NCBI GenBank assembly: GCA_022822325.1
Contig: JAJEBW010000039.1
Coordinates: 1-64,000 of the forward strand
Reading direction: 5' to 3'
Origin: Gemmatimonadota bacterium
GTDB lineage: Bacteria; Gemmatimonadota; Gemmatimonadetes; Longimicrobiales; Gaopeijiaceae
DNA: 64,000 bases
Shown piece after piece: positions 27,888 to 35,228 of this stretch (positions within the stretch are counted from its first letter, which is position 1; the number at the start of each line of letters is the position of its first letter). A program made the translations under genes and the position numbers. The notes beneath the pieces are model-generated. The model worked only from the letters and a program-made list of their open reading frames with translations, searched no databases and was not told the DNA's origin.

Positions 27888-29483
27888 CGCGACAAAGGGA
27901 AGCGATCCCCAGTGTCCGGTCGCCACCGCCACGACCGCCGAAACCGCCATGAGCAGGCCCGCCGCCCGCGCCAGCCGCCGGCCCGGAAAACCGCCGCCCG
28001 ATGGCTCGTAGCTGGACCGGACCGCGCCGCCCGATTTGGGCGTCCGCCGGAAGGGATCGCGCGAGGGGCCGAGTCCGCGCAGCGCCGCCCCGATGAGCTG
28101 AAGCGAGAGACCGCACCCCACGGCCAGGGTGAGTGCGATTTGGCGGATGGCGCGGAGGATGCGTGGGCGCCGACGGGCGGGAGTGCGCCGGATGGCGGGG
28201 GACTCCGCGTTCGGGCGGGAGTCGCGCCGGGTTGAATCGGGACCGGTTGAATCGGGATGGGTTGAATCGCGACCGGTCGAATCGCAAGCCGCGCTCTCGC
28301 GAGCGACCGATTCCCCCAACGAGTTGCGCCTGCGGGCCGCGGCCGCGTAGAAGATCACGAAGGGAACGGTGGCCAGGAGGAAGACAAGCGGGTCGAGCCA
28401 CCAGAGCGCGCCCAGACCGAGGGCCTCGCGGGCGATGGCCGAGGGAACGATGAGGAGAGAGAGGACGAATGCCAGGGGATGGGTCAGATGGCCGCACAGA
28501 TGGTGGAAGGCCTCGCGCTTCACGGCCCGCGGAAAGGGACCGCGCATCAAAGCGGGAAGGATCTTGCACGCCGTCTGCACCCCGCCCTGCGCCCAGCGCC
28601 GCTGCTGCACCAGAAAGGAAGCCCGCGTGCCCGGGAGCTCGGCCGCCGCCCCGATGTCGTCGCGCATGACGAATCGCCATCCCGCCATCTGCGCGCGGTA
28701 GGAGATATCCAGATCCTCGGTCAGGGTGTCGGCCCGCCAGCCCCCGGCCTCGATCAGCGCGCGGCGTCGCCAGAGCCCGGCCGTGCCATTGAAGTTGAAG
28801 AAGCGTCCGCCGCGGCAGCGTCCCCGTTGCTCCACCAGAAAATGGCCGTCGAGGAGGAGCGCCTGGGCCCGGGTCAGCCACGAATCGCCCGCATTGAGGT
28901 GGTCCCAGCGGGCCTGCACCATCCCCACGCCGGGATCGTCCATCGAGGGGAGAAGGTCGCGCAACAGCGTCGGCGCGGGAACGAAATCGGCGTCCAGGAT
29001 CAGGATGAACTCGCCGGTCGCCGTCCGAAGTCCGTCGGCCAGGGCCCCCGCCTTGTAGCCGGTGCGCGCGGTGCGGTGGCGAACGGCGATCTCCACTCCC
29101 CGCTGCCGCCAGAAACGCGCCCGGCGTTCGGCGAGGACGGTGGTGTCGTCGGTGGAATCGTCGAGGAGCTGAATCTGGAGACGGCTCCGCGGGTGTTCGA
29201 GGCGGCAGGCGGCGTCGACGAGGCGCTCGACGACATGGCGTTCGTTGTGAACGGGAAGCTGGACGGTGACGCGGGGCGGGGTTGGCGTTGGGGGAATCGA
29301 AGCGGGATGCGGCGGGTGGGCGGCGCCCGAGGGAATGGATGCTCCGGCCGGAAGGGGCGCGGACGCGGCGCGACGCGAGAGCGCGACCAGACGGAGGCGG
29401 TGAAGCGCGAAGGGAACCAGGAGGGCGAGGACCAGGGCGTGAAGCCCGACAAGAATCCAGGCGGCAAGGGCGGAAGAGGTCAC
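27675..29483 (-). CDS. BcsA/CslA-like processive glycosyltransferase family 2
   Basis: 602 aa. One N-terminal membrane segment (about 5-30) is followed by a cytoplasmic GT2 domain with VQLPVHNERHVVERLV, LLDDSTDD, LILDADFVP (the DxD) and QQRRWAQGG (the Q/RxxRW motif of processive synthases), then several C-terminal membrane segments. It probably makes a beta-linked polysaccharide. A cytoplasmic loop carries a four-copy 15-nt repeat (28230-28289) encoding D-S-T-x-x units. The GTG start at 29483 overlaps the pgeF stop (GTGA). The C-terminal 70 residues are encoded opposite the end of the GT-C gene and are Arg/Pro-rich. Confidence 0.8.
   Translation of the reverse strand: MTSSALAAWILVGLHALVLALLVPFALHRLRLVALSRRAASAPLPAGASIPSGAAHPPHPASIPPTPTPPRVTVQLPVHNERHVVERLVDAACRLEHPRSRLQIQLLDDSTDDTTVLAERRARFWRQRGVEIAVRHRTARTGYKAGALADGLRTATGEFILILDADFVPAPTLLRDLLPSMDDPGVGMVQARWDHLNAGDSWLTRAQALLLDGHFLVEQRGRCRGGRFFNFNGTAGLWRRRALIEAGGWRADTLTEDLDISYRAQMAGWRFVMRDDIGAAAELPGTRASFLVQQRRWAQGGVQTACKILPALMRGPFPRAVKREAFHHLCGHLTHPLAFVLSLLIVPSAIAREALGLGALWWLDPLVFLLATVPFVIFYAAAARRRNSLGESVARESAACDSTGRDSTHPDSTGPDSTRRDSRPNAESPAIRRTPARRRPRILRAIRQIALTLAVGCGLSLQLIGAALRGLGPSRDPFRRTPKSGGAVRSSYEPSGGGFPGRRLARAAGLLMAVSAVVAVATGHWGSLPFVALFGSGHILFGFGPGLSRARRTQRRPGRGKIANQQRPHRKPEDQPDREGLRPDSARQVRGQPPVAEECEAA
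28230..28289 (+). repeat. Four-copy 15-nt tandem repeat inside the BcsA-like gene
   Basis: The unit GGTTGAATCGGGACC is repeated at 28230, 28245, 28260 and 28275 with 0, 2, 1 and several differences. On the coding strand it gives a D-S-T-x-x repeat in a loop after the fourth hydrophobic stretch. The unit is a multiple of three, so gain or loss of copies would change loop length without a frameshift. Confidence 0.85.
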
Positions 29484-30376
29484 CGTTCGGCCACGATCCC
29501 GATGAGGCCGAGGTGGCGGCCGCGGTCGCCGCCCCGGTGCGAGTAGTAGCGGCCGTCGCCGCAAAGGGTGCACTCCGCGCTCGTGGTGAGGTGGCCGGGC
29601 GGGACCCCGGCGGCCAGGGCGCGACGGCGAATGACGCGGCGGAGGTCGAGGGGTCGGGGGTGGGGGGGAGGAAGCTCTCCCAGAGCGGCGAAGACCTCGG
29701 GTCCCACCTCGTAGCAGCGGCCGCAGATCGCGGGACCCAGATGAAGGCGAAGCTCGGCGGCGGCGCTCCCGAAGGCTCTCCGCATCGCCCGCAGTCCGTT
29801 CTCGACCACGCCGGCCGCCGTGCCCCGCCACCCCGCATGAAAGATCCCCACCGCGCGGTTGGCCGGATCGGCCACAAAGACGGGAACGCAGTCCGCAAGG
29901 GTCACCGCAAGCAACACCCCCGACTCCTGCGTGACATGACCGTCGCCATCCCCCGCCACGCAGTCCCCCGCAGGCAGATCCCCATGAATGCGGCAGCGCG
30001 CGCCATGCACCTGACGACTTCGCACCACCGTCCCCCACCCCCCCTCCAGCAGCCCCCCCGTCACGGCCGCGATTTCCCGCTCGGCGGTCGCGAGGCGTGA
30101 CCCGGCCTTGCGCTCATGCGGCAGCGAACCCGCGACCTCCCCTTCCCTGGCCGCACTCCAGGCCTCGGCCCCGTCTTCGTCCCCCGGCCACCCTCCGGCC
30201 CCGAATCCATCCACCCGCCAGCTCGTTCCCGCCCATAGCCAGGGCAGGCCGCGCTCCCAACCCGGCACCGGAGTCGCGCGCAATGGGCCGCCCAACCCGG
30301 AGTCCGCCTTCATGAGCGGCGTCCCTTCGATGCCGGCGCCCGCAGCGACAGCCTGGCCGACACGCGTCATGGTCAT
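29480..30376 (-). CDS. pgeF: PgeF/YfiH-type purine nucleoside phosphorylase (laccase-domain protein)
   Basis: 298 aa from the ATG at 30376. The Cu-oxidase_4/YfiH domain has its metal residues: His124 in SRQVHG, Cys163 in TLADCVPV and His180 in FHAGWRG, then GPAICGRCYEVGPEV and CTLCGDGRYYSHR. Members are now known as purine nucleoside phosphorylases/adenosine deaminases rather than true laccases, and some edit peptidoglycan precursors. The N-terminal 95 residues are longer and more Gly-rich than usual. It is the first gene of a coupled pair with the BcsA-like synthase. Confidence 0.85.
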   Translation of the reverse strand: MTMTRVGQAVAAGAGIEGTPLMKADSGLGGPLRATPVPGWERGLPWLWAGTSWRVDGFGAGGWPGDEDGAEAWSAAREGEVAGSLPHERKAGSRLATAEREIAAVTGGLLEGGWGTVVRSRQVHGARCRIHGDLPAGDCVAGDGDGHVTQESGVLLAVTLADCVPVFVADPANRAVGIFHAGWRGTAAGVVENGLRAMRRAFGSAAAELRLHLGPAICGRCYEVGPEVFAALGELPPPHPRPLDLRRVIRRRALAAGVPPGHLTTSAECTLCGDGRYYSHRGGDRGRHLGLIGIVAER

Positions 30377-30719
30377 TGTCCCACCTTGGCATTTTGGGGC
30401 TGGTTCCCGCCCGGGCCGCGGCGCATTGGCAACCCACCGGAACGGTCGTAAGATAGCTGCCGGAAGTGCCCGGGAAAGTGAAGAGTCGCTCCCGGTGCGG
30501 TGGGGTGGCCGTAACCTGCCGGAACCCAACCAGGCTCGACCGGTGAGGACCAGGAGAAGAGAACGCGTTCCTGACTGGTTGTTCCGCCCGGCCTTCGCGC
30601 TGTTGCTGGCGGACCGTAAACTGCTCAGTCAAGCCATGGCGAGATGTGCTGTCGAGGCAGGTCGTGGGGGGCTGTTCCCGACGTCGGGCAAGGCACACGC
30701 TCGGCAGAGAACGATTCGA
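30377..30719. other. 343-bp gap between pgeF and the Mrr-type gene
   Basis: No convincing gene on either strand. The pgeF promoter should lie here. Beyond that I see nothing; this marks the boundary between the glycan cluster and the ATPase/Mrr island. Confidence 0.5.
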
Positions 30720-31928
30720 TCATCCGCTGCTCAGGTCCTCCACGGTGGCCAGTCCTTCCAGATCAACGGAGAGTACCTCGATGGAGTGTTTGCGTACACC
30801 GAGGTCGTGCTCGATCAGCAAGTCGATGAGCTTCTTCCCGTCGATGAGCGTAATCGGTGCCGCACCCTGAGCGAAGGCATCTTTCTTCGCCCCGCGAGCA
30901 AAACCGGATGTCGTGACAATGGTGCCCCGCACCGCACCGAACCTGAAGAGCGAACCCCGAAGGGCGGCCACGTCCTCCCCCTGAATGGTCCTCTTGTGGC
31001 GCTTGACCTGAACCACCTCGCGAACCGATGTGACGCCGAGTTCGATCTCCGCCACCACGTCTACCCCGCCGTCGCCGGACTGGCCGGTCACCTTGACGCT
31101 TTCGTAGTCCATCGCTTCCAGCACCCGGGCCACAAGGTGCTCGAAGGCGGTCGGATCCACCTGAAGGAGGTGTTTGTGGAGGTCTTCACGGACGGTGGCT
31201 TCTCGCTTCCTCGTCAGGTTGCGAATGGCCTGTAGCTCGTCATCAGGGGGCGACGAGCCAACGCGAGTCAAGTATTGGAGCCCCGTGTCGGTGACCGTGT
31301 ACTTCTGGCGTTCTCGGTTGACCAAGCGTCGGTCGAGGAGATTACGTAGGCGACGGCGCAGCGTGTCGCGGATGGTTGACGGCGAACGGAAGCCCGAACG
31401 TCGTTTGAGGAACTCGGCCCACGGATCAACAAGAGCACCGATCCGCGCCGAGCCGCTGTCGGCAAGGATCATGAGGAGTTCGATCAGGCCTTCCTGTAGG
31501 TCGAGAAGGCCTTCGGCTTTCCCAAACTCGTGCTCGACGAAGTCACGGCCGCGCTCGGTCATTCGGAGATTTCCACCACCACCGTCCACCAGCAACCGGT
31601 ACTTCTGGCTGAGGATCCAATGACCCGCCGTGTGGCGAGGATTGACGGACTTGTCGCTCTCAGTCCAGATCGCTTGGGCCAGCTTGCGGTCATCCCCGTC
31701 GAGCTTGTCGAGAATCCACGAATCCGGGTCTCGCCAATCGACGGGTTTCTGAGGCGTTCCGCGAAGCTGGGCGAACGTATTGTGGAGCCCGGTGACGTGC
31801 GACTTCGGGCGTCCGGCCCAAATGCGGAGTAGGTGCCGCACCTCGCCATAGACTGGAAACCACGGAACGCGTACGCGCCGTGCGTTGCCATCAGGTCCGG
31901 TCATGCCAGTCTCGTCCACTGAGCACAT
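30720..31928 (-). CDS. Mrr-type restriction endonuclease-like protein
   Basis: 402 aa from the ATG at 31928 (an ATG at 31904 is equally possible). The N-terminal 240 residues are winged-helix-like (Mrr_N type). The C-terminal domain is a PD-(D/E)xK nuclease of the Mrr_cat kind: FEHLVARVLEAMDY, TGQSGDGGVDVVAE and VVQVKRHK, giving candidate catalytic residues Glu263, Asp290, Gln307 and Lys309. Mrr proteins cut modified or foreign DNA (type IV restriction) without a methylase, and no methylase is present here. It is the last gene of a minus-strand group with an ATPase and a small ExK protein, 166 nt downstream of the latter. Confidence 0.85.
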   Translation of the reverse strand: MCSVDETGMTGPDGNARRVRVPWFPVYGEVRHLLRIWAGRPKSHVTGLHNTFAQLRGTPQKPVDWRDPDSWILDKLDGDDRKLAQAIWTESDKSVNPRHTAGHWILSQKYRLLVDGGGGNLRMTERGRDFVEHEFGKAEGLLDLQEGLIELLMILADSGSARIGALVDPWAEFLKRRSGFRSPSTIRDTLRRRLRNLLDRRLVNRERQKYTVTDTGLQYLTRVGSSPPDDELQAIRNLTRKREATVREDLHKHLLQVDPTAFEHLVARVLEAMDYESVKVTGQSGDGGVDVVAEIELGVTSVREVVQVKRHKRTIQGEDVAALRGSLFRFGAVRGTIVTTSGFARGAKKDAFAQGAAPITLIDGKKLIDLLIEHDLGVRKHSIEVLSVDLEGLATVEDLSSG

Positions 31929-32094
31929 CTTCCGAGTGTGATGTTGGTATCCAAAGTAAGCGGTTTTGCCTTGGTGTGCTGTTCGCACGCTTCGAGGCTT
32001 TGCAACATGGGTAGCCGACCCGCAGTCATCCTTGTAGGCTCCGTGGAGGTCGGCTGGGGAACGACGGTCAGCGGGCGGGAGTACCCGCACGACT

Positions 32095-32607
32095 TCATTT
32101 CAGTGCATCGCCGACCCTGCCGCCGCAAGCGACACCGCGAATCAACTCATTCCGACTGCCGATGTCCACTCGATACTCGCTCCGGGTCAGCAGCAGGGAT
32201 ACGTGCCGCGGCATCGAACCGTAGCCCAGGACCGGGCGCAGGTTGGCTCCGTCACCGCAGGCTGCTGACATCAGCTTGCGGGCGACATCGGCTCCGCGCT
32301 GGATCTGCTCGTGAATCAACTCCAGATCGCGAGCCTTGACCGTGCCGCTCTTGAGCTCAATCGGGACCGCCCAGCGCAGAGAGCGGCGCCGTGTGCTTTT
32401 CCCGGACTCGAAGAACAGCAGGAAGTCGCAGCGCTTCCGGTTTGGCGGTGCCAGCGCGTCGCAACCGTCCACGCGAGTGAGCACGCGCCTCCCAAGGCTC
32501 GCGGGCGGCAGCTTCAGGTGACACCCATGATCCTGGCACGCGTCCGCCAGACAGTCGCGGCAGCACGACTCGAGTTCGGCTCGGATGCCCGCTGTCCAGT
32601 TCGCCAG
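32095..32607 (-). CDS. Small Cys-rich protein with a possible D-ExK nuclease motif
   Basis: 170 aa if translated from the CTG at 32607, directly behind the ATPase stop (TGA, 32613-32611) in the same frame; the first standard start is a GTG at 32484. The N-terminal 40 residues look coding: Cys15, 16, 19, 24 and 29 with His27 and His30 could bind zinc. Then RCDFLLFF and VPIELKSGTV give an Asp61...Glu84-x-Lys86 spacing like a minimal PD-(D/E)xK core. The protein seems dedicated to the upstream ATPase, and I judge it a probable nuclease or adaptor subunit. The start codon is the weakest point. Confidence 0.6.
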   Translation of the reverse strand: MANWTAGIRAELESCCRDCLADACQDHGCHLKLPPASLGRRVLTRVDGCDALAPPNRKRCDFLLFFESGKSTRRRSLRWAVPIELKSGTVKARDLELIHEQIQRGADVARKLMSAACGDGANLRPVLGYGSMPRHVSLLLTRSEYRVDIGSRNELIRGVACGGRVGDALK

Positions 32608-32610
32608 CGA

Positions 32611-34125
32611 TCAGTCCTCCTGAAGCCGGCTATCAATCGTCGCCCAGTCGTTGTACAGCGCCCGGGAGACATCGGGAAAGCCTGCGTCGTACATGCCGAT
32701 CTCGGAATCGAGTGGAATCTCGGTGGTCTTGCTGCCGGCATCGCCGGGCTCGAAGAGCCACGCGCCGACGCTTGCCCTCTCCAGCGCCACAGGGGAAGCA
32801 AGACCCTCTCGCCGATGGTCGGACAGTTCCGAAGCACGCACGATGTTCGCCAGCGCCGACAGGATCCACTCGCTGTGGGTCGTCATAAGTACGCGAACGC
32901 CGGCCTTGACGACCCGGGCGACCGCCGCCATGAAGCGGACCTGCATGGCCGGATGCATGTGCGCCTCCGGCTCCTCGATGATGATGGTTGAACCCGGCGT
33001 TGCGTAGTGACGGAGGTAGAGCACAAGCGGGATCATGTCGGTCGTCAGAGACGATGCCTGGCCCAAAGGCAGGTCCCGGTCCCAATCCACGGGCCGGAAG
33101 GCGATCACGGGCGAGGCGGTCCTGGCCGGACCTTCCGCGCGCACCGAGCCGCGGAGGATCGTCTGCTCAAACAGCCGGGCAAGGGGTTCGCCTGCTTGCG
33201 ATCCAGTGGTTCGCCGAGGAAGATCCACGAACATGTCTCTAAGGAACTCACGCAGGGCACCGGGAACGGGACCGCGGTTGCGAGGCCCGTTGTTACCCAT
33301 GCGATCGATTGCCAAGCCGAGGATCGCGGCCTGGGCCTCGATAACTCCCGAGCGGCCTGCGGGCAGGTACCAGGCCGGAAGCGAAAGAGATCCCGCGGTG
33401 GCGGGCTGGGCCAGGCTGAGGAGGGTGAGCCGCAGCCCGCTGGGACCTACCGAGAACTCGTCGTCGTCACCGGCAGGCCAAAAGAGGAGGCCGGAGCCCC
33501 GGCCCGTTCGGCGGAACATTTCCCCCTTGTTCAGCCACAGTGTTGCGTCGGGAGGGATCACCGCCATGCAGTCAAGCTTGTCGCCTGCGATCTCGAAGAC
33601 GTACTGAAACGCCTCGGAAGAGCCCACCGCAACGGCAGGCTCGTAGCTCAGCGTGAATCGGCAGTCACGGGCCCCTCGCAGGATCAGGTCGTCCATCGAC
33701 GCAGTGCCGAACACATCCAGCAGAGGACCCGACGTGTCAGCACCGACATCCGGTACCTGAAGAGCCAACCGGGTCAGGTTGGCAACTTCCTTGCCCAGGG
33801 CGGAGGAGTCCACACGCTCTTCGACCGGGTTCAGGACGAATTCCTTCAGGCGCCGTACGACGTCGGGCCGATCACCCATGCGACGTGCCGCTCGGTTGAA
33901 GTCGGACAACTGGTAGGTCCGGGTATGATGGGTCCGGGTACGAGCGTGCCGCGCAAAACAGGCATGTAGCGCGTATACCAGCTTGGCAATGCAGGACTTC
34001 CCCGCGTTGCTGGGTCCCGCGAAGACCGTCAGCGGACGCAACTCCAGCTCCGCTTTCGAAACGGGCCCGAAGTCCGCGACCTCTAGCCGGCAAGATCCGG
34101 TGCCGTTAGGCGACCTGTTGTTCAT
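32611..34125 (-). CDS. AAA ATPase of the OLD/RecF-like (AAA_15) type
   Basis: 504 aa. ABC-type ATPase with Walker A GPSNAGKS (37-44), a Q-loop region, the signature-like LGQASSLTTDMIPL (354-367), Walker B IIIEEPEAHMHP (381-392) and switch His417 in TTHSEW. The arrangement matches single-chain AAA_15/AAA_21 ATPases found in Gabija-, PARIS- or OLD-type defence, but no TOPRIM domain follows. It opens an island with the small ExK protein (contiguous frame) and an Mrr nuclease; 40 nt upstream lies an IS3 orfB remnant. The ATG at 34125 is the only good start. Function inferred: sensor ATPase of an anti-phage or DNA-quality system. Confidence 0.8.
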   Translation of the reverse strand: MNNRSPNGTGSCRLEVADFGPVSKAELELRPLTVFAGPSNAGKSCIAKLVYALHACFARHARTRTHHTRTYQLSDFNRAARRMGDRPDVVRRLKEFVLNPVEERVDSSALGKEVANLTRLALQVPDVGADTSGPLLDVFGTASMDDLILRGARDCRFTLSYEPAVAVGSSEAFQYVFEIAGDKLDCMAVIPPDATLWLNKGEMFRRTGRGSGLLFWPAGDDDEFSVGPSGLRLTLLSLAQPATAGSLSLPAWYLPAGRSGVIEAQAAILGLAIDRMGNNGPRNRGPVPGALREFLRDMFVDLPRRTTGSQAGEPLARLFEQTILRGSVRAEGPARTASPVIAFRPVDWDRDLPLGQASSLTTDMIPLVLYLRHYATPGSTIIIEEPEAHMHPAMQVRFMAAVARVVKAGVRVLMTTHSEWILSALANIVRASELSDHRREGLASPVALERASVGAWLFEPGDAGSKTTEIPLDSEIGMYDAGFPDVSRALYNDWATIDSRLQED

Positions 34126-34166
34126 GCGCCAAAGCTGGCCGTCAGGCCGCGGGTCGTCAAGCGTGC

Positions 34167-34319
34167 GAGCTTCTCGACCGGCGGCGGTTTCCGACGGTGG
34201 CCGGGGCGCGGCGCGAAGTCTTCCGCTTCATCGAGGGCTTCTACAACACCCGCCGGCTCCACTCGGCGCTCGGCCACAAGTCGCCGGCGAACTTCGAGAA
34301 ACTCTACCATGCGGCCTGA
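34167..34319 (+). pseudogene. IS3-family transposase OrfB, C-terminal remnant
   Basis: 51 codons encode ELLDRRRFPTVAGARREVF and then RFIEGFYNTRRLHSALGHKS, ending SPANFEKLYHAA. This is the C-terminal tail of an IS3 OrfB integrase core (the F-Y-N-x-x-R-x-H-S-x-L-G motif is diagnostic). No upstream catalytic D-D region remains. It sits just outside the ATPase gene on the opposite strand and shows that the island border was reshaped by IS activity. Confidence 0.85.
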
Positions 34320-34469
34320 AGCGAGCCTGCTGCGCCGGGGCGGCCGAAGCTCTCCGGGCTTCTCCGGCCTGCTCGCCTCGTTCGCGTCGCTCGTGCCTCG
34401 CTCCAGTGTTGGACTTCGCCGGTTCGCTCCGCTTTCGCCTTGAGGACGAAGCGAAGGCATCGTCGGCAG

Positions 34470-34850
34470 TGGTCGTTGTACCCACGCGGTCGCTTCTGGT
34501 CTGGGGCGGAATCGACGCGGACGGCATCCCCTACCTGGAGCCCGCCTTCGTAGTCGAGGCTCCGGCCGCGCCGCCCGACTCGGCGGGCGACTACCGGATC
34601 ACCGGGTGGAACTCCGCCGGCGGCGAACTCTTCTCAGCCCGCTTCGCGATGCCGGAAGTGGCCGACGGCGACGGAAGTTCCAGCTTCGTCTTTGCGCTAC
34701 CGGTGCGAAGCGGATAGGACGAAGGCCTTGCGATCCTGACACTTGCCGGGCCGGGGGGCAACTTCGTGCTGGATGAGGACAGCGACATCCCCATGGCCAT
34801 CCTGCGGGACCCTCGCACCGGACAGGTGTGCCGGTTCCATCGGGACGCAC
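34470..34850 (+). pseudogene. Decayed C-terminus of a secreted protein, with in-frame TAG
   Basis: The frame encodes LLVWGGIDADGIPYLEPAFV, then a beta-rich stretch including YRITGWNSAGGELFSARF, a TAG at 34715-34717, and continues in the same frame with ILTLAGPGGNFVLDEDSDI and ILRDPRTGQV. The two halves read as one protein tail of the kind seen at the end of large secreted peptidase-like proteins (my impression of family, not verified). No start exists upstream, where IS debris lies. I call it a pseudogene with a nonsense mutation. Confidence 0.55.
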
Positions 34851-34870
34851 CACCCGCGGCCGCAGTCGCT

Positions 34871-35228
34871 ACGGATCCCCCCGGTGCGCCTTCACCTGGT
34901 CTCCAAGCGCCCTTCAACCGCGGGCGGCATCCCGGATTCCGCCGCCTGGAGGCGGCGATGTGCGACGGCATGGCGTTCTCGAACTGCGGTCGCCATCCGA
35001 TTGCAGGCCGCAACAAACCGCCCGCTCCGGGGTTCACATTGTGTCAGCGGCGTGCCGTCGAGGCCCGTGCCGGCGGTCGTGCGAAGGATTCCTTCAGTGC
35101 GCGCCAGAACCATGATCCGGCTACCTTTGCGTTGGGTTTCGCGATCTCGCCGGGCTCGATCTCCAGAGTCCCGGGGACGCGCGGCAACCGGCCCCCATCC
35201 CGCCAACCCGGAAACCGATTCGCCTACC
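34871..35228. other. 358-bp region ahead of sucA
   Basis: No recognisable gene. It is somewhat less GC-biased than the neighbourhood, and together with the pseudogenes at 34.2-34.9 kb it forms a scar between the island and sucA. The sucA promoter is expected here; no clear promoter or riboswitch is visible to me. Confidence 0.45.

Noticed and set aside
29480..30376. Laccase function for the PgeF/YfiH protein
   Set aside because: The His/Cys set is that of the YfiH family, now known for purine nucleoside activity, not of multicopper oxidases.
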